DNA of 64,000 bases from Ovis canadensis (Eukaryota > Chordata > Mammalia > Artiodactyla > Bovidae), in NCBI RefSeq assembly GCF_042477335.2, contig NC_091251.1, forward strand, positions 89,853,501 to 89,917,500. Direction: 5' to 3'. Under the pieces are notes generated by a model that had not been told where the DNA came from, did not search any database, and saw only the letters and a list, made by a program, of their open reading frames with translations. Both the position numbers and the translations under genes were made by a program. Shown here piece after piece: positions 11,447-23,500 of this stretch. Each line of letters begins with the position of its first letter. Within the stretch, counting starts at the first letter, position 1.

Positions 11447-13058
11447 CCTTCAGTTCAGTTCAGACACTCAGTCGTGTCCAACTCTTTGTGACCCCATGGA
11501 CTGCTGCATGCCAGACTTCCCTGTCCATCACCAACTCCCAGAGCTTGCTCAAACTTATGTCCATTGAGTGGGTGATGCCATCCAACCATCTCATTCACTG
11601 TTGTCCCCTTCTCTTCCTGCCTTCAGTCTTTCCCTGCATCAAGGTCTTTTCCAGTGAGTTAGTTCTTCACATCAGGTGGCCAAAGTATTAGAGCTTCAGC
11701 TTCAGCATCAGTCCTTCCAATGAATATTCAGGACTGATTTCCTTAGGATTGACAGGTTTGATCTCCTTGCAGTCCAGGGGACTCTCAAGAGTCTTCTCCA
11801 ACACTACAGTTCAAAAGCATCAATTCTTTGGTGCTCAGCTTTCTTTATAGTCCAACTCTCACATCCATATGTGACTACTGGAAAAACCACAGCCTCAACT
11901 ACATGGACCTTTGTTGGCAAAGTCTGTCTCTGCTTTTTCATATGCTGTCTAGGTTGGTCATAGATTTTCTTCCAAAGAGCAAGTGTCTCTTAATTTCATG
12001 GCTGCAGTCAACCATCTGCAGTGATTTTGGAGCCCAAGAAAATAAAGTCTGTCACTGTTTCCATTGTTTCCCCATCTATTTCCCATGAAGTGATGGGACC
12101 AGATGCCATGTTCTTTGTTTTTTGAATGTTGAGTTTTAAGCCTACTTTTTCACTCTCCTCTTTCACTTTCATCAAGAGGCTCTTTAGTTCCTCTTTTCTC
12201 TCTGCCATAAGGGTGGTATCATCTGTGTATCTGGGGTTATTGATTATTTCTCCCAGCAATCTTGATTCCAGCTTGTGCTTCATCTGGCCTTGGATTTCGC
12301 ATGATGTACTCTGCATATAAATTAAATAAACAGGGTGACAATATACAACCTTGACGTACTCCTTTCCTAATTTGGAACCAGTCTGTTCCATATCCAGTTC
12401 TAACTGTTGCTTCTTGACCTGCATACAGATTTCTCAGGAGGCAGGTCAAGGTGGTCTGGTATTCCCATCTCTTGAAGAATTTTCCTCAGCTTGTGATCCA
12501 CACAAAGACTTTGGTGTAGTCACTAAAGACGTAGATTTTTTCTGGAATTCTCTTGCTTTTTTGATGATCCAATGGATGTTGGCAATATGATCTCTGGTTC
12601 CCCTGCCTTTTCTAAATCCAGCTTGAACATCTGGAAGTTCTCTGTTCACATACTGTTGAAGCCTGGCGTGGAGAATTTTGAGCATTACTTTGCTAGCATA
12701 TGAGATGAGTGCAATTGTGGGGTAGTTTGAACATTCTTTGGCATCGCCTTTCTTTGAGATTGGAATGAAAACTGACCTTTTCCAATCCTGTGGCCACTGC
12801 TGAGTTTTCCAAATTTGCTGGCATATTGAGTGCAGCACTTTCACAGCGTCATCTTTTAGGATTTGAAATAACTCAACTGGAATTCCATCACCTCCACTAG
12901 CTTTGTTCATAGTGATGCTTCCTAAGGCCCACTTGACTTCGTATTCTAGGATGTCTGGCTCTAAGTGAGTGATCACACCATCATGGTTATCTGGGTCATT
13001 AAGATCTTTTTTTGTATAGTTCTTCTGTGTATTCTTGCTACCTCTTCTTAATAGTGAC
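11447..13058 (-). mobile_element. BovB LINE, 5'-truncated, copy D
   Basis: Reverse-oriented 1.6 kb copy with RT fragments ([12 protein letters not shown], where the YADD motif is changed to YTDD, and [17 protein letters not shown]). It is more diverged than copies A and B and has several frameshifts. Confidence 0.9.
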
Positions 13059-13939
13059 CGTACTCATGTCTTTTTTCTTTTTAAAAGACTTTAAAGAAAA
13101 TTTTTTATAGTTGTTTTATTTGGTTAATTTTTTTCTCTTGGTTCCCAATATCTTTGGTCTGTTTTCACATTCTACCTCCAGAACCTTTCCTTTTTATTTA
13201 GTCATTGAGATCTTCTCTGGTTTTGGATCTCTCATATGTTATTTTTAAAAAAGCAATGCAATGGTACACAAAGAAGATACACACAGAAGTCTAGCTGCAT
13301 TTGCATCTTACCTTTAATTGAGAATAGCATAAGGCAGTCTGTTTTGCTTCCAGTATCCTTACTAGTGGTGACCCCTTGGTTGGGCTTATGTTCCAGGCCA
13401 TTGTTGACCTTATGTTCCAGACCGTGGCTTCTCAAGTTCCTACATTCTCTCAGAAGTTTGGCTTTGGATTGAGTTTGGGTTCAAGGGGTAAAGCTCAAAC
13501 TGTACAACTTACATTCAAGACTGGTTGTGCTGATCTTAATCCAGATCTTTAACACAAATCTCTGCAGACATTAAGATGTCTATCCTGTGACCCACCCTTT
13601 GCCCTCCCCTTATCATACTTGGATCCCAGTTGGAGAAGGAGGCCCTTAAGAATACAATCTGTTCTAACATTGTTTATTCAGATCTCCTGATAGTGTTATT
13701 TAGTCCTTACCCTAAATGTAACTGATTTATTGATATAAGTGGTTAAGATTGAAAGATTGGTACTTACACTAAAGATTAACATGTAGTTAGCAAAGGTTAA
13801 GGTAGAGTGACTAATGTAATTTGTTGGAATACTGTGAACCTTGCCTGGGTGGGAAAATATTACAGCTTACTGTCAGAATGTACCAGTAGCTCATTTTGTT
13901 TGTTTTAAAGAGAAGTCTGTGCCTTTACTTGCCAAACAG

Positions 13940-14286
13940 GTACTCAAGGCGGATGAAGCAGGAGGAGCGGGTGGCTCCATGCTTCCTGGGCTTTTAGGTG
14001 ATGGAGAACTCGCCCAAGTAGTGTCCAGTAATCTTGGACTTGGTTTCCACCCAGGTGAAAGTCTTGGGGTTGTAGATACCCACCATCTGAGTGGGATGAC
14101 TTCAGTACCTATGGCATCTCTTTGGATCGAGCCCCTAAGACTGGTCCTGCCCAGGAGCTTCTACCACGCCCATGGGGTGCCGTGCAGCTGTGTCACTGCG
14201 TTGGCACGTCCAGCAGCTGGTCTGGGTGCTCATCCCTGTGGGTGAACTTGTGGAAGGTCCGCTGCTGCCTGCTCCCCTTCTGCTGT
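13940..14286 (-). pseudogene. RPS15: RPS15 processed pseudogene
   Basis: The reverse strand translates to fragments of ribosomal protein S15: RTFHKFTHR and DQLLDV near the start, then [22 protein letters not shown] and a degraded KPxKHG...ATRSS end. The initiator ATG is changed to ACA (complement of 14284-14286). A TAC-to-TAA stop follows SIT and the normal stop is lost. Between DQLLD and the VGIYN region the remnant is shorter than the 438-bp parent and out of frame. No introns remain, so it is a dead retrocopy in ARG2 intron 2. Confidence 0.8.
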
Positions 14287-14375
14287 CTTGTTGGCTCCTC
14301 AGAGAGGGCTGTTTAGTTCTTAAAGTGTTGGAATCAAGAGGGAGTCTTTGAGGTCTCAACTGCATAGTCTAGAAT

Positions 14376-14526
14376 ACACACTTTGGGGTAGACGGCCTGA
14401 GTTGGGATCCTGATTCTGACACCTAGAAACTGTGTGACCTTGGGGCCTTGCATCGGTTCCCTCACCTATAGAATCGCATACTGTAGTTGCCTACTAGGAT
14501 TGTGAGGCTTAAGAATTTCTGTTGAG
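14376..14526 (+). mobile_element. MIR SINE
   Basis: ctgattctgacacctagaaa, tgtgtgaccttggg and tcacctatagaat follow the MIR core order. Confidence 0.7.
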
Positions 14527-14836
14527 CAGTTGCAACAGTGTTTTGGATCTTGTAAGCAGTAACTGAGACCATAGTGAGGCCCAATCAGGCTGAAAGTGTC
14601 AGTGGTGTGAAGTCACCTGATCCTTCGCTCCCTGGTTTTGCTGAATGTGAGCACCTACTGTATGGGTAAAGGAGCGCCCCTGCCCCTTGGAAGACGCACT
14701 TGCTTTGGCAGCAGACTGTTGTGTGTCTCTCTTACTCATAACACCCTATTTTTAGGAGTTTAGCATTTGATCTTTCACTGTGGTGTGAATTGAACGCCTG
14801 AAATTTTGATTGAGAATTTTGACGGTACTTTTACTT

Positions 14837-15386
14837 TTTGGAAGAAAAGTTATGACCAACCTAGACAGCATATTCAAAAGCAGAGACATTACTTTGCCGA
14901 CTAAGGTCCGTCTAGTCAAGGCTATGGTTTTTCCAGTGGTCATGTATGGATGTGAGAGTTGGACTGTGAAGAAGGCTGAGCGCCGAAGAATTGATGCTTT
15001 TGAACTGTGGTGTTGGAGAAGACTCTTGCGAGTCCCTTGGACTGCAAGGAGATCCAACCAGTCCATTCTGAAGGAGATCAGCCCTGGGATTTCTTTGGAA
15101 GGAATGATGCTGAAGCTGAAACTCCAGTACTTTGGCCACCTCATGAGAAGAGTTGACTCATTGGAAAAGACTCTGATGCTGGGAGGGATTGGGGGCAGAA
15201 GGAGAAGGGGACGACCAAGGATGAGATGGCTGGATGGCATCATGGACTCGATGGACGCGAGTCTGAGTGAACTCCGGGAGTTGGTGATGGACAGGGAGGC
15301 CTGGCTTGCTGCGATACATGGGGTCGCAAAGAGTCAGACACAACTGAGCGACAGAACTGAACTGAACTGAACTGAACTGAACTGAA
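14837..15386 (+). mobile_element. BovB LINE, 3' end, copy E
   Basis: An open frame of 186 codons at 14810-15370 covers the RT C-terminal region, followed by a long (CTGAA)n tail. It is very close in sequence to copy A. Confidence 0.9.
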
Positions 15387-16593
15387 AGGCATAAAGTTTT
15401 TTCCAAGGCTTATAACTAGTAAAAGCTTAAGCCATGACATAGATAAGAGTTTATTAAGTATATTAAGTATGAACTGTATTTTCAAATTTCAAATTTCTCT
15501 CCACAGTCTGATAAATGTTTTGAGGTAAAATGTAAAACATTTTGATGAAAAACTCCCTTTAATAGAAAAGTTTATGTGAAACATATTTTATCATTCACGT
15601 TAGCCCTTGGACGTGTTGAACGTAGGTCAGAGGTGAGAACAAACTGAAGTTTTGTTAAGGGACAGGGAACAGGAAATACAGTTGATTTTATTATTGCTTG
15701 CCAACCAAAGCACTTGACAGAGCTGTTTACATAGAAAAAAATGCCACCAGAGAAGAGAGGTATGCCTTAAGTGTATTCTGGTTGGAATTCTCAAGTCATT
15801 AGTTGCTCTGGAATGCTGATGGATTGGTTAATTTAGCTCTTTTGGACCTGGGAATGTGTGTGCACGTGTTTGTTTACTTATACCGTTTTAGATGTAGTTT
15901 CAGAGTGTTTTATGTGCTTGCCTTATTAGGAGAAACATTTCTTTAGGACTCACAGTTATGAACATCGTTTTTAGGCTATGGCATATTAAGAGAAGCTATT
16001 CTTAAGACATGATATATCGGGGTCATCATTTACTAAATGCTCTGTCTGCGACGCACAGGGTTTTGTCTTTTGTGTGCGTTTGTGGGGTTAGTCCTTCATT
16101 TGAAAGCCATTTCTATCAAATGACTCCCCAAAATAGTCCCTCTCCCTGCTAATTTTCTCTGAGTCACCCATTACTACATTAAAAACTAAGTAAATTGGCT
16201 GAGATTTGTGTTTATAGTAAGAGTAAACAGGCTGTGAATGAGTAGGTACTCATCTGGTGGTTTCAGCTGTAGAAACTTTGTCTCCCTCTGCTTTCTGGAT
16301 AAAGTTGAAGAGTTGGGGTGAGTCAGGTGCTGCTCTTGTAGTTCAGTCTTAGGAAGATGCTTTGTGTCTCTTTAATGTTTATTCTTTTTAGGATTCTAAG
16401 ATTTTTATAAAAGACCTGGGAACTCTTCTGTTGACTTTGTAGGATGATAAGAATCTGTGGATGTGGTTAAGTATATTTAGTAGAGTGTTTTGAAATCCTT
16501 CAGGTTATTTGGGGAAGAAGCAGCTGCCCTTATAGTAAAGAAGCACTTATAGGGCAAATAAACCAGGAGTTAAAATGGGATTCAGGCCTTAAG

Positions 16594-16868
16594 TTGGAGA
16601 AGGCGATGGCACCCCACTCCAGTACTCTTGCCTGGAAAATCCCATGGATGGAGGAGCCTGGTAGGCTGTAGCCCATGGGGTCGCGAAGAGTCAGACACGA
16701 CTGAGCGACTTCCCTTTTACTTTTCACTTTCATGTACTGGAGAAGGAAATGGCAACCCACTCCAGTGTTCTTGCCTGGAGAATTCCAGGGACGGGGGAGC
16801 CTGGTGGGCTGCCATCTATGGGGTCACACAGAGTCGGACACTACTGAAGTGACTTAGCAGTAGCAGCA
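16594..16868 (+). mobile_element. Bov-A2 SINE (two Bov-A units)
   Basis: Two Bov-A monomers (from ggagaaggcgatggcacccc and from ggagaaggaaatggcaaccc) are joined by a ttttcactttcatg linker and end in tagcagtagcagca. Confidence 0.9.
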
Positions 16869-17331
16869 AGTAATAACTGTAAAAGCCTCCTAAACATAAG
16901 AGATATTTAGGTACTCAGATTGGCCTTTTATTTTTAAAAAGTTGATATTATGAAAATTCCTATATTTGTTTCTTTGTCCTAAATTAATGCTGCTTAATTT
17001 TCTGTAAATCCTTTCAGTTCCTCTTGGTATTTTACTTTCACTCTATAACTTGAGGCTATCTGAGCTCTAATTGAGACCAGTTTTGTGATTGGTAGGTTAA
17101 GTGAGTGAACATTTCTGGGTTTTACTTTATAAAATTCAGCTTATCTGCAAAATGATATTCCTAAAAGGATCTAGCCCACAGGATTGCTGGGAGGATGGAG
17201 AGAATCCTGCCACTGTGGTGTGAGGTTTCAGTTACCCTGATGTGTACTCTGTTACAACTGTTATTTGTGGCCCCAGGCCAGTACAAGTGGGAATAACATG
17301 ATTACTCTTGTCATCCCTCATTCATTTCTAG

Positions 17332-17509
17332 GCTGCCACCTGAAAGACTTCGGAGATTTGAATTTTACTCCAGTTCCCAAAGATGATCTCTATAACAACT
17401 TGATAGTGAATCCTCGCTCAGTGGGCCTGGCCAACCAGGAACTAGCGGAGGTGGTTAGCCGAGCTGTGTCAGGTGGCTACAGCTGTGTCACGGTGGGAGG
17501 AGACCACAG
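17332..17509 (+). CDS. ARG2: ARG2 exon 3
   Basis: 178 bp, phase 1 at the start (acceptor tttctag) and closed by the donor cacag|gtaaga. It encodes Gly62 to the first two bases of the serine in GGDHS, including [16 protein letters not shown]. His120, a manganese ligand, is the last complete codon. Confidence 0.95.
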
Positions 17510-20500
17510 GTAAGAGGGAGCCAGGGTGGTGGAGGGGCTGGACTCATGGCTCATTTAGAGCAAAGTACTCCAGAATTTCTAGGGCATCATGTACATAGCA
17601 TTTTCATGCCTAATATCAGGAACCACTTGAGGCACGTACAGTTTCCTTTGTAAGACAGTATGAGGGCAAGTTCAGAGTTGGACTAAGCAAAATTTTTAGA
17701 TGGTATGTTTCATGCTTACTTCTTGGAAAACTTTCTTAAAACTTCTAATGACTTTTCATTTTGGTTATTTAGGAGAATAGGAGGGATTCATCGATAGGCC
17801 GAATTTATTTTAAGCATTTCTGCTAATAGGTTTTAGAAATGCCCCACTTGGCACGTGAATACTTTCTCTACCTCCACAGTATGGACCCTAGGTGGCTTAC
17901 GCAATTGATCCTCTCAGTGAATCAGCATGCACTTTACTGAGCACTGTTCTGAAGAGTTGTCAAGCAGTGCCAAGGAATATTGGAAATGTGATCTATTAGA
18001 ATTAAATGAAATAAATACACATGGAATGAGGAAAAAATACTGAATTCTGCATCTCAGAAGGATGAGATCAGTCTGGGCTGGACTAGTCAGATTTCATGGG
18101 GAAGTATGATTTGAGCTAAGTAATGAAGATTTTTTTGGTAGTAAAAAATGGCATTAAAGTACTGGGAATATCAAGCATTTAATACATAGTCTCAGTCAGT
18201 CCTCAAAACCATGCCACGAGGCAGATACTGTTTTATCTGATTCACTGCTGGGTACAGTGAGGGACAGAGGCTGAATAACATCTAGAGCCAGGAAGCAGTA
18301 GGGCTTGGATTCAAGCCCACTGTGACCACTGTGGGCAACAGTCTTTTGAGACGAAACCTAGCCACTTCCCTGAGTTGCTCAGCGTTTCACATCAATTAAC
18401 AGAGCTGGAAAGACAGGTAGATTCCTCATTACGAATAAAGTTTTAGATAGAGTAAAATACCACATTCTCTACTCAAATTGATTAAATAACTCAAGGGTGG
18501 GTCTCTTGCTTTGAGCTCAGTGCTCTCTGAGCTCTGAGAGCTCATCTATTGTCTCTTTATTTATTGTCTCTTTTCTGGTTGGCTTACTATTTAGGGACCA
18601 CTTATTACTGCAGTTATAATCTTTGGTTTTTCTTTTGTTTGTATCAAGATTGCAGTCCTCTCATTGCTAAAACCTAGGCTGTCTGGAAGCTTCTAGAAAG
18701 GAAGGGGTGTGTGTATAATCTGAACAGTTGAATGTTTGAATTTGAATATTTCGAATATTTGAATTTGAATATTTTAAAGAAAGAGGCATTTTTCAGTCAC
18801 CCAGCTCCCTTTAACAGTGTAACATACACTACTGCTTTGATCATCAGACCGACTAACATTATTATCCTTATCTTATATAAAGGGAAATAGCAGTCTGGAG
18901 AAGTTAGATGACTTGTCCTATTTCACACAGTTCTTCCTAGAAAGACCCCCGGTGTTCTGAATTGATTCAGTGCTTTTAGCACCATACCATGCTCTTTCTT
19001 GAAAAGGTCCTACGGGGAACACAGGGCTTAAAATGCTACCTCAGGGTATACTGACCAAAAGGATGACTGTGGCTAGTTCCTAAGATGCTTAAGCTGCATT
19101 TCCCATCGCCCTGAGGACAAATTCTTTGGTTCCTGGGAAGCTTGGGCAGCTTTCCAAACACAATTTCATCAGCTGTACTCCTTCAGTTCAGACAGGATAG
19201 TTGGCTAATATAAGAAGAGACCCGAGGACAAGCAAAGCAAAAACCAGAAACACCTAACGATTGTTGAATGTCATGCTAATGTAAAGAACATGCAAATAAA
19301 CTTGTTTTATTCAGTGATCTAATGAGGTCTTTAACTGGGTTGCCCTGTTAATGTCTTTAAAAATGTTGACTTCCTGTTTTAGGAAGTATCACATAATCTT
19401 TCTAAAAAGCGGTAATACAAATTTTTATCCTTAAAAAGTTAATATAACTGATTCTTTAAAATACATTCTTCTTGGTCTCTCAAGAGATATTAAGTAATAC
19501 TAGTGAGTTTTTACATACTGATCACCTCTTTAACAGGATTTCATTTGCTGAACAAAAATTTTGGGTCCTTTTCTGGGCCAAGGCAAATGGATCCAATTAA
19601 AGGAATTTAGGGGCAGCAGTGACACCTGGCACACCACAATAACAACCAGTTGTCAGCTTTGAATCTTTAGAGCCTTCCATTTCTCCCTGTCTTTCATTCA
19701 GGATTTGTCTTTGGGAATGACAGTCCCAGGGACCGTGTCTTATCCAAATCCAGATTCAATCTAGAGCCCTGACTTTGCCCTGAGGACAAAGTGTGAGCTG
19801 TGCTGGCTGAAGATATTTGTTATTAATGATGTTTGCCAAGCAGGGGGCCTTTAAGATTATTTTATTTTTTCTTTGCAGCCTGGCAATCGGTACCATCAGT
19901 GGCCACGCCCGACACTGCCCAGACCTTGGTGTGATCTGGGTTGATGCCCATGCTGACATCAATACACCCCTCACCACTTCATCTGGAAATCTACACGGAC
20001 AGCCAGTTTCATTTCTCCTCAGAGAACTACAGGACAAGGTCTGTGGGCTGAAATGAAGAGAATGGAGGGCAGGTTGTAAGGGTTATCCTGGGGCTCTGAG
20101 AATCTAGTTCAGTGAGATTTCTGTGAAGGACAGATTTATGGTGATGGTAGTAATGTTCCCCACTTCTTCGTTTGTTCACCAAACTATTTTGGACCACATA
20201 GTCTAGATTCTGGGAGCATAAAGATGACTAGCACACGGGCCCTGCTTTTGGAATGGCTCATAATCTCATCTCATAATAAAGGAATGTGGTAGTGGGCAGT
20301 GCCCTCTAGTGATATGGATATACCTACAGCCTGAAGAATTCTTGGTAAGAAGCTCCTGGGCCTCACTCTTGGACCCACCAGACTAGAAGACAAATAAAAC
20401 CATGATTACCTCAGTAATGTTTTCCCAGGCTCTTCAGAAGACATGGGAGCTCATGCTAGGCATGGACTAGAATCTGTGTCTCTCTCCCCTTAGTAAGGGA

Positions 20501-23500
20501 CGAAGTTAAACCAGGATAGTACAAAGGTTATTCACTAGGCAGAATTCACATTTTGGCTCTTGGGGACTTGAAACATAACCTGGCTCCCATCTCAAGAACC
20601 AATCTGTAAACAATTCAATAGTGTGCAAAGAGGTGGAAAAGATCTAGTCAGCAGTATTCTTGCTATTTAGGTAAGTTAATGAGAAACCAAGGCCACCTTC
20701 AGTTCTGGTCAGTTGCTCAGTTGTGTCCAACTCTTTGCGACCTCATGGACTGCAGCATGCCAGGGTTCCCTGTCCATCACCATACTCCTGAAGCTTGCTC
20801 AAACTCATGTTCGTCGAGTCTGTGATGCCATCCAACCATCTCATCTGCTGTTGTCTCCTTCTCCTGCCTTTAATCTTTCCCAGCATCAGGGTCTTTTCCA
20901 ATGAGTCAGCTCATCACATCAGGTGGCCAAAGTATTATAGCCTCAGCTTCAGGTGTCAGTCCTTCCAATGAATATTCAGGACTGATTTCCTTTAGGATTG
21001 ACAGGTTTGATCTCTTTGGAGTCCAAGAGACTCTCAAGGGTCTTCTCCAACACCACAGTTCAAAAGCATCAATTCTTCGGCACTCAGCATTCTTTGGTGC
21101 TCAGCTTTCTTTATAGTCCAACTTTCACATCCATACATGACTACTGCAAGAACCATAACTTTGACTAGACGGACCTTTGTTGGCAAAGTAATGTCTTTGC
21201 TTTATAATATGCTGTCTAGGTTGGTCACAGCTTTTCTCCCAAGGAGCAAGCGTCTTTTAATTTCATGGCTGCAGTCAACCATCTGCAGTGATTTTGGAGC
21301 CCAAGAAAAAGTCCGTCACCATTTCCATTGTTTCCCCATCTATTTGCCATGAAGTGATGGGACTGGAAGCCATGATCTTAGTTTTCTGAATGTTGAATTT
21401 TAAGCTAGCTTTTTCATTCTCCTCTTTCACTTTCATCAAGAGGCTCTTTAGTTCCTCTTTGCTTTCTGCCATAAGGGTGGTATCATCTGCGTATCTGGGG
21501 TTATTGATATTTCTCCCAGGAGTCTTGATTCCAGCTTGTGCTTCATCCAGCCGGGCATGTTGCATGATATACTCTGCATATAAGTTTAAATATGGAGGGC
21601 GACAATATACAACCTTGACTTACTCCTTTCCTGATTTGGAACCAGTCTGTTGTTCCATGTCCACTTCTGTTTCTTCTTGACCTGCATACAGATTTCTCAG
21701 AAGGCAGGTTAGGTCAAGGTGGTCTGGTATTCCCATCTCTTGAGTTTTCCACAGTTTATTGTGATCCACACAGCCAAAGGCTTTGGCATAGTCAATAAAG
21801 CAGAAATAGATGTTTTTTCTGGAACTCTCTTGCTTTTTTGATGATCCAGTGGATGTTGGCAATTTGATCTCTGGTTCCTCTGCCTTTTCTAAATCCACCT
21901 TGAACATCTGGACTGTTGAAAACTGGCTTGGAGAATTTTGCTACTTTGCCAGCCTGTGAGATGAGTGCAATTGTGCAGTAGTTGGAGCATTCTTTGGTAT
22001 TGCCTTTCTTTGGGATTGGAATGAAAACTGACCTTTTCCAATCCTGTGGCCACTGCTGAGTTTTCCAAATTTGCTGGCATATTGAGTGCAGCACTTTAAC
22101 AGATCATCTTTTAGGATCTGAAATAGCTCAACTGGAATTCTGTCACCTCCACTAGCTTTGTTTATAGTGATGCTTCCTAATAAGACCCACTTGACTTTGC
22201 ATTCCTGGATGTCTGGCTCTAGCTGAGTGATCACACCATCATGGTTATCTGGGTCATTAAGATCTTTTTTGTATAATTCTTCTGTGTATTCTTGCCACCT
22301 CTTCTTAATATTTTTTGCTTCTGTTAGGTCCATACCATTTCTGTCCTTTATCGAGCCCATCTTTGCATGAAATGTTCCCTTGGTTATCTCTAATTTTCTT
22401 GACGCAATCTCTGGTCTTTCCCATTCCACTGTTTTCCTCTATTTCTTTGCACTGATCACTGAGGAAGGCTTTCTTATCTCTCCTTGCTATTCTTTGGAAC
22501 TCTGCATTCAATTGGGTATATCTTTCCTTTTCTCTTTTGCCTTGAGCTTCTCTTCTTTCCTCAGCTATTTATAAGGCCTCAGACAACCATTTTGCCTTTT
22601 TGTATTTTTTCTTGAGGATGCTCTTGATAACTGCCTCCTGTACAATGTAACAAACCTCTGTGCATAGTTCTTCAGGCACTCTATCAGATCTAATCGCTTG
22701 AATCTATCTGTCACTTTTGTATAGTCAAGAGATTTGACTTCAGTCATATCTGAATGGTCTAGTGATTTTCCCTACTTTGTTCAAGTCTAAATTTGGCAAT
22801 AAGATTGAGTTGATGTTCTGAGGCACAGTCAGCTCCTGGTCTTGTTTTTGCTGACTGTATAGAGCTTCTCCATTAGGCTGCAAAGAATATAATCAATCTG
22901 ATTTTGGTATTGACCATCTGGTGCTGTCCATGTGTAGTCTTCTCTTGTGTTGCTGGAAGAGGGTGTTTGCTATGACAAGTGCATTCTCTTGGCAAAACTG
23001 CTAGCCTTTGCCCTGCTTCATTTTGTACTCCCAGGCCAAATTTGCGTTACTCCAGGTATCTCTCTTGACTTCCAACTTTTGCATTCCAGTCCCTTATAAT
23101 GAAAAGGACATCTTTTTTGGGTGCTAGTTCTAGAAGGTCTTGTAGGTCTTTGTAGAACTGTTCAACTTCAGCTTCTTCAGCATTAATGGTTGGGGTACAG
23201 ACTTGGATTACTATATTGAATGGTTTGCCTTGGAAGTGAACAGAGATCATTCTGTCATTCTAGACTGCACCCAAGTACTGCATTTTGGACTCTTGTTGAC
23301 TACGATGGCTACTCCATTTCTTCTAAGGGATTTTCGCCCACAGTAGTAAAATTCACCAATTCTAGTCCATTTTATTTCATTGATTCCCCAGGTCCCATCT
23401 CCTGTTTGACCACTTCCAATTTACCTTGATTTATGGACCCAACATTCCAGGTTCCTGTGCAATATTGTTCTTTACAGCATCAAACTTTCTGTCACCAGCC

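Noticed and set aside
13841..14245. 134-codon forward frame
   Set aside because: It is the antisense shadow of the RPS15 pseudogene.
1..17331. ARG2 exons 1-2
   Set aside because: I looked for the conserved GAPFSQGQ and GVEHGPAAIREAG coding blocks and saw none, so they are presumed upstream of the window.
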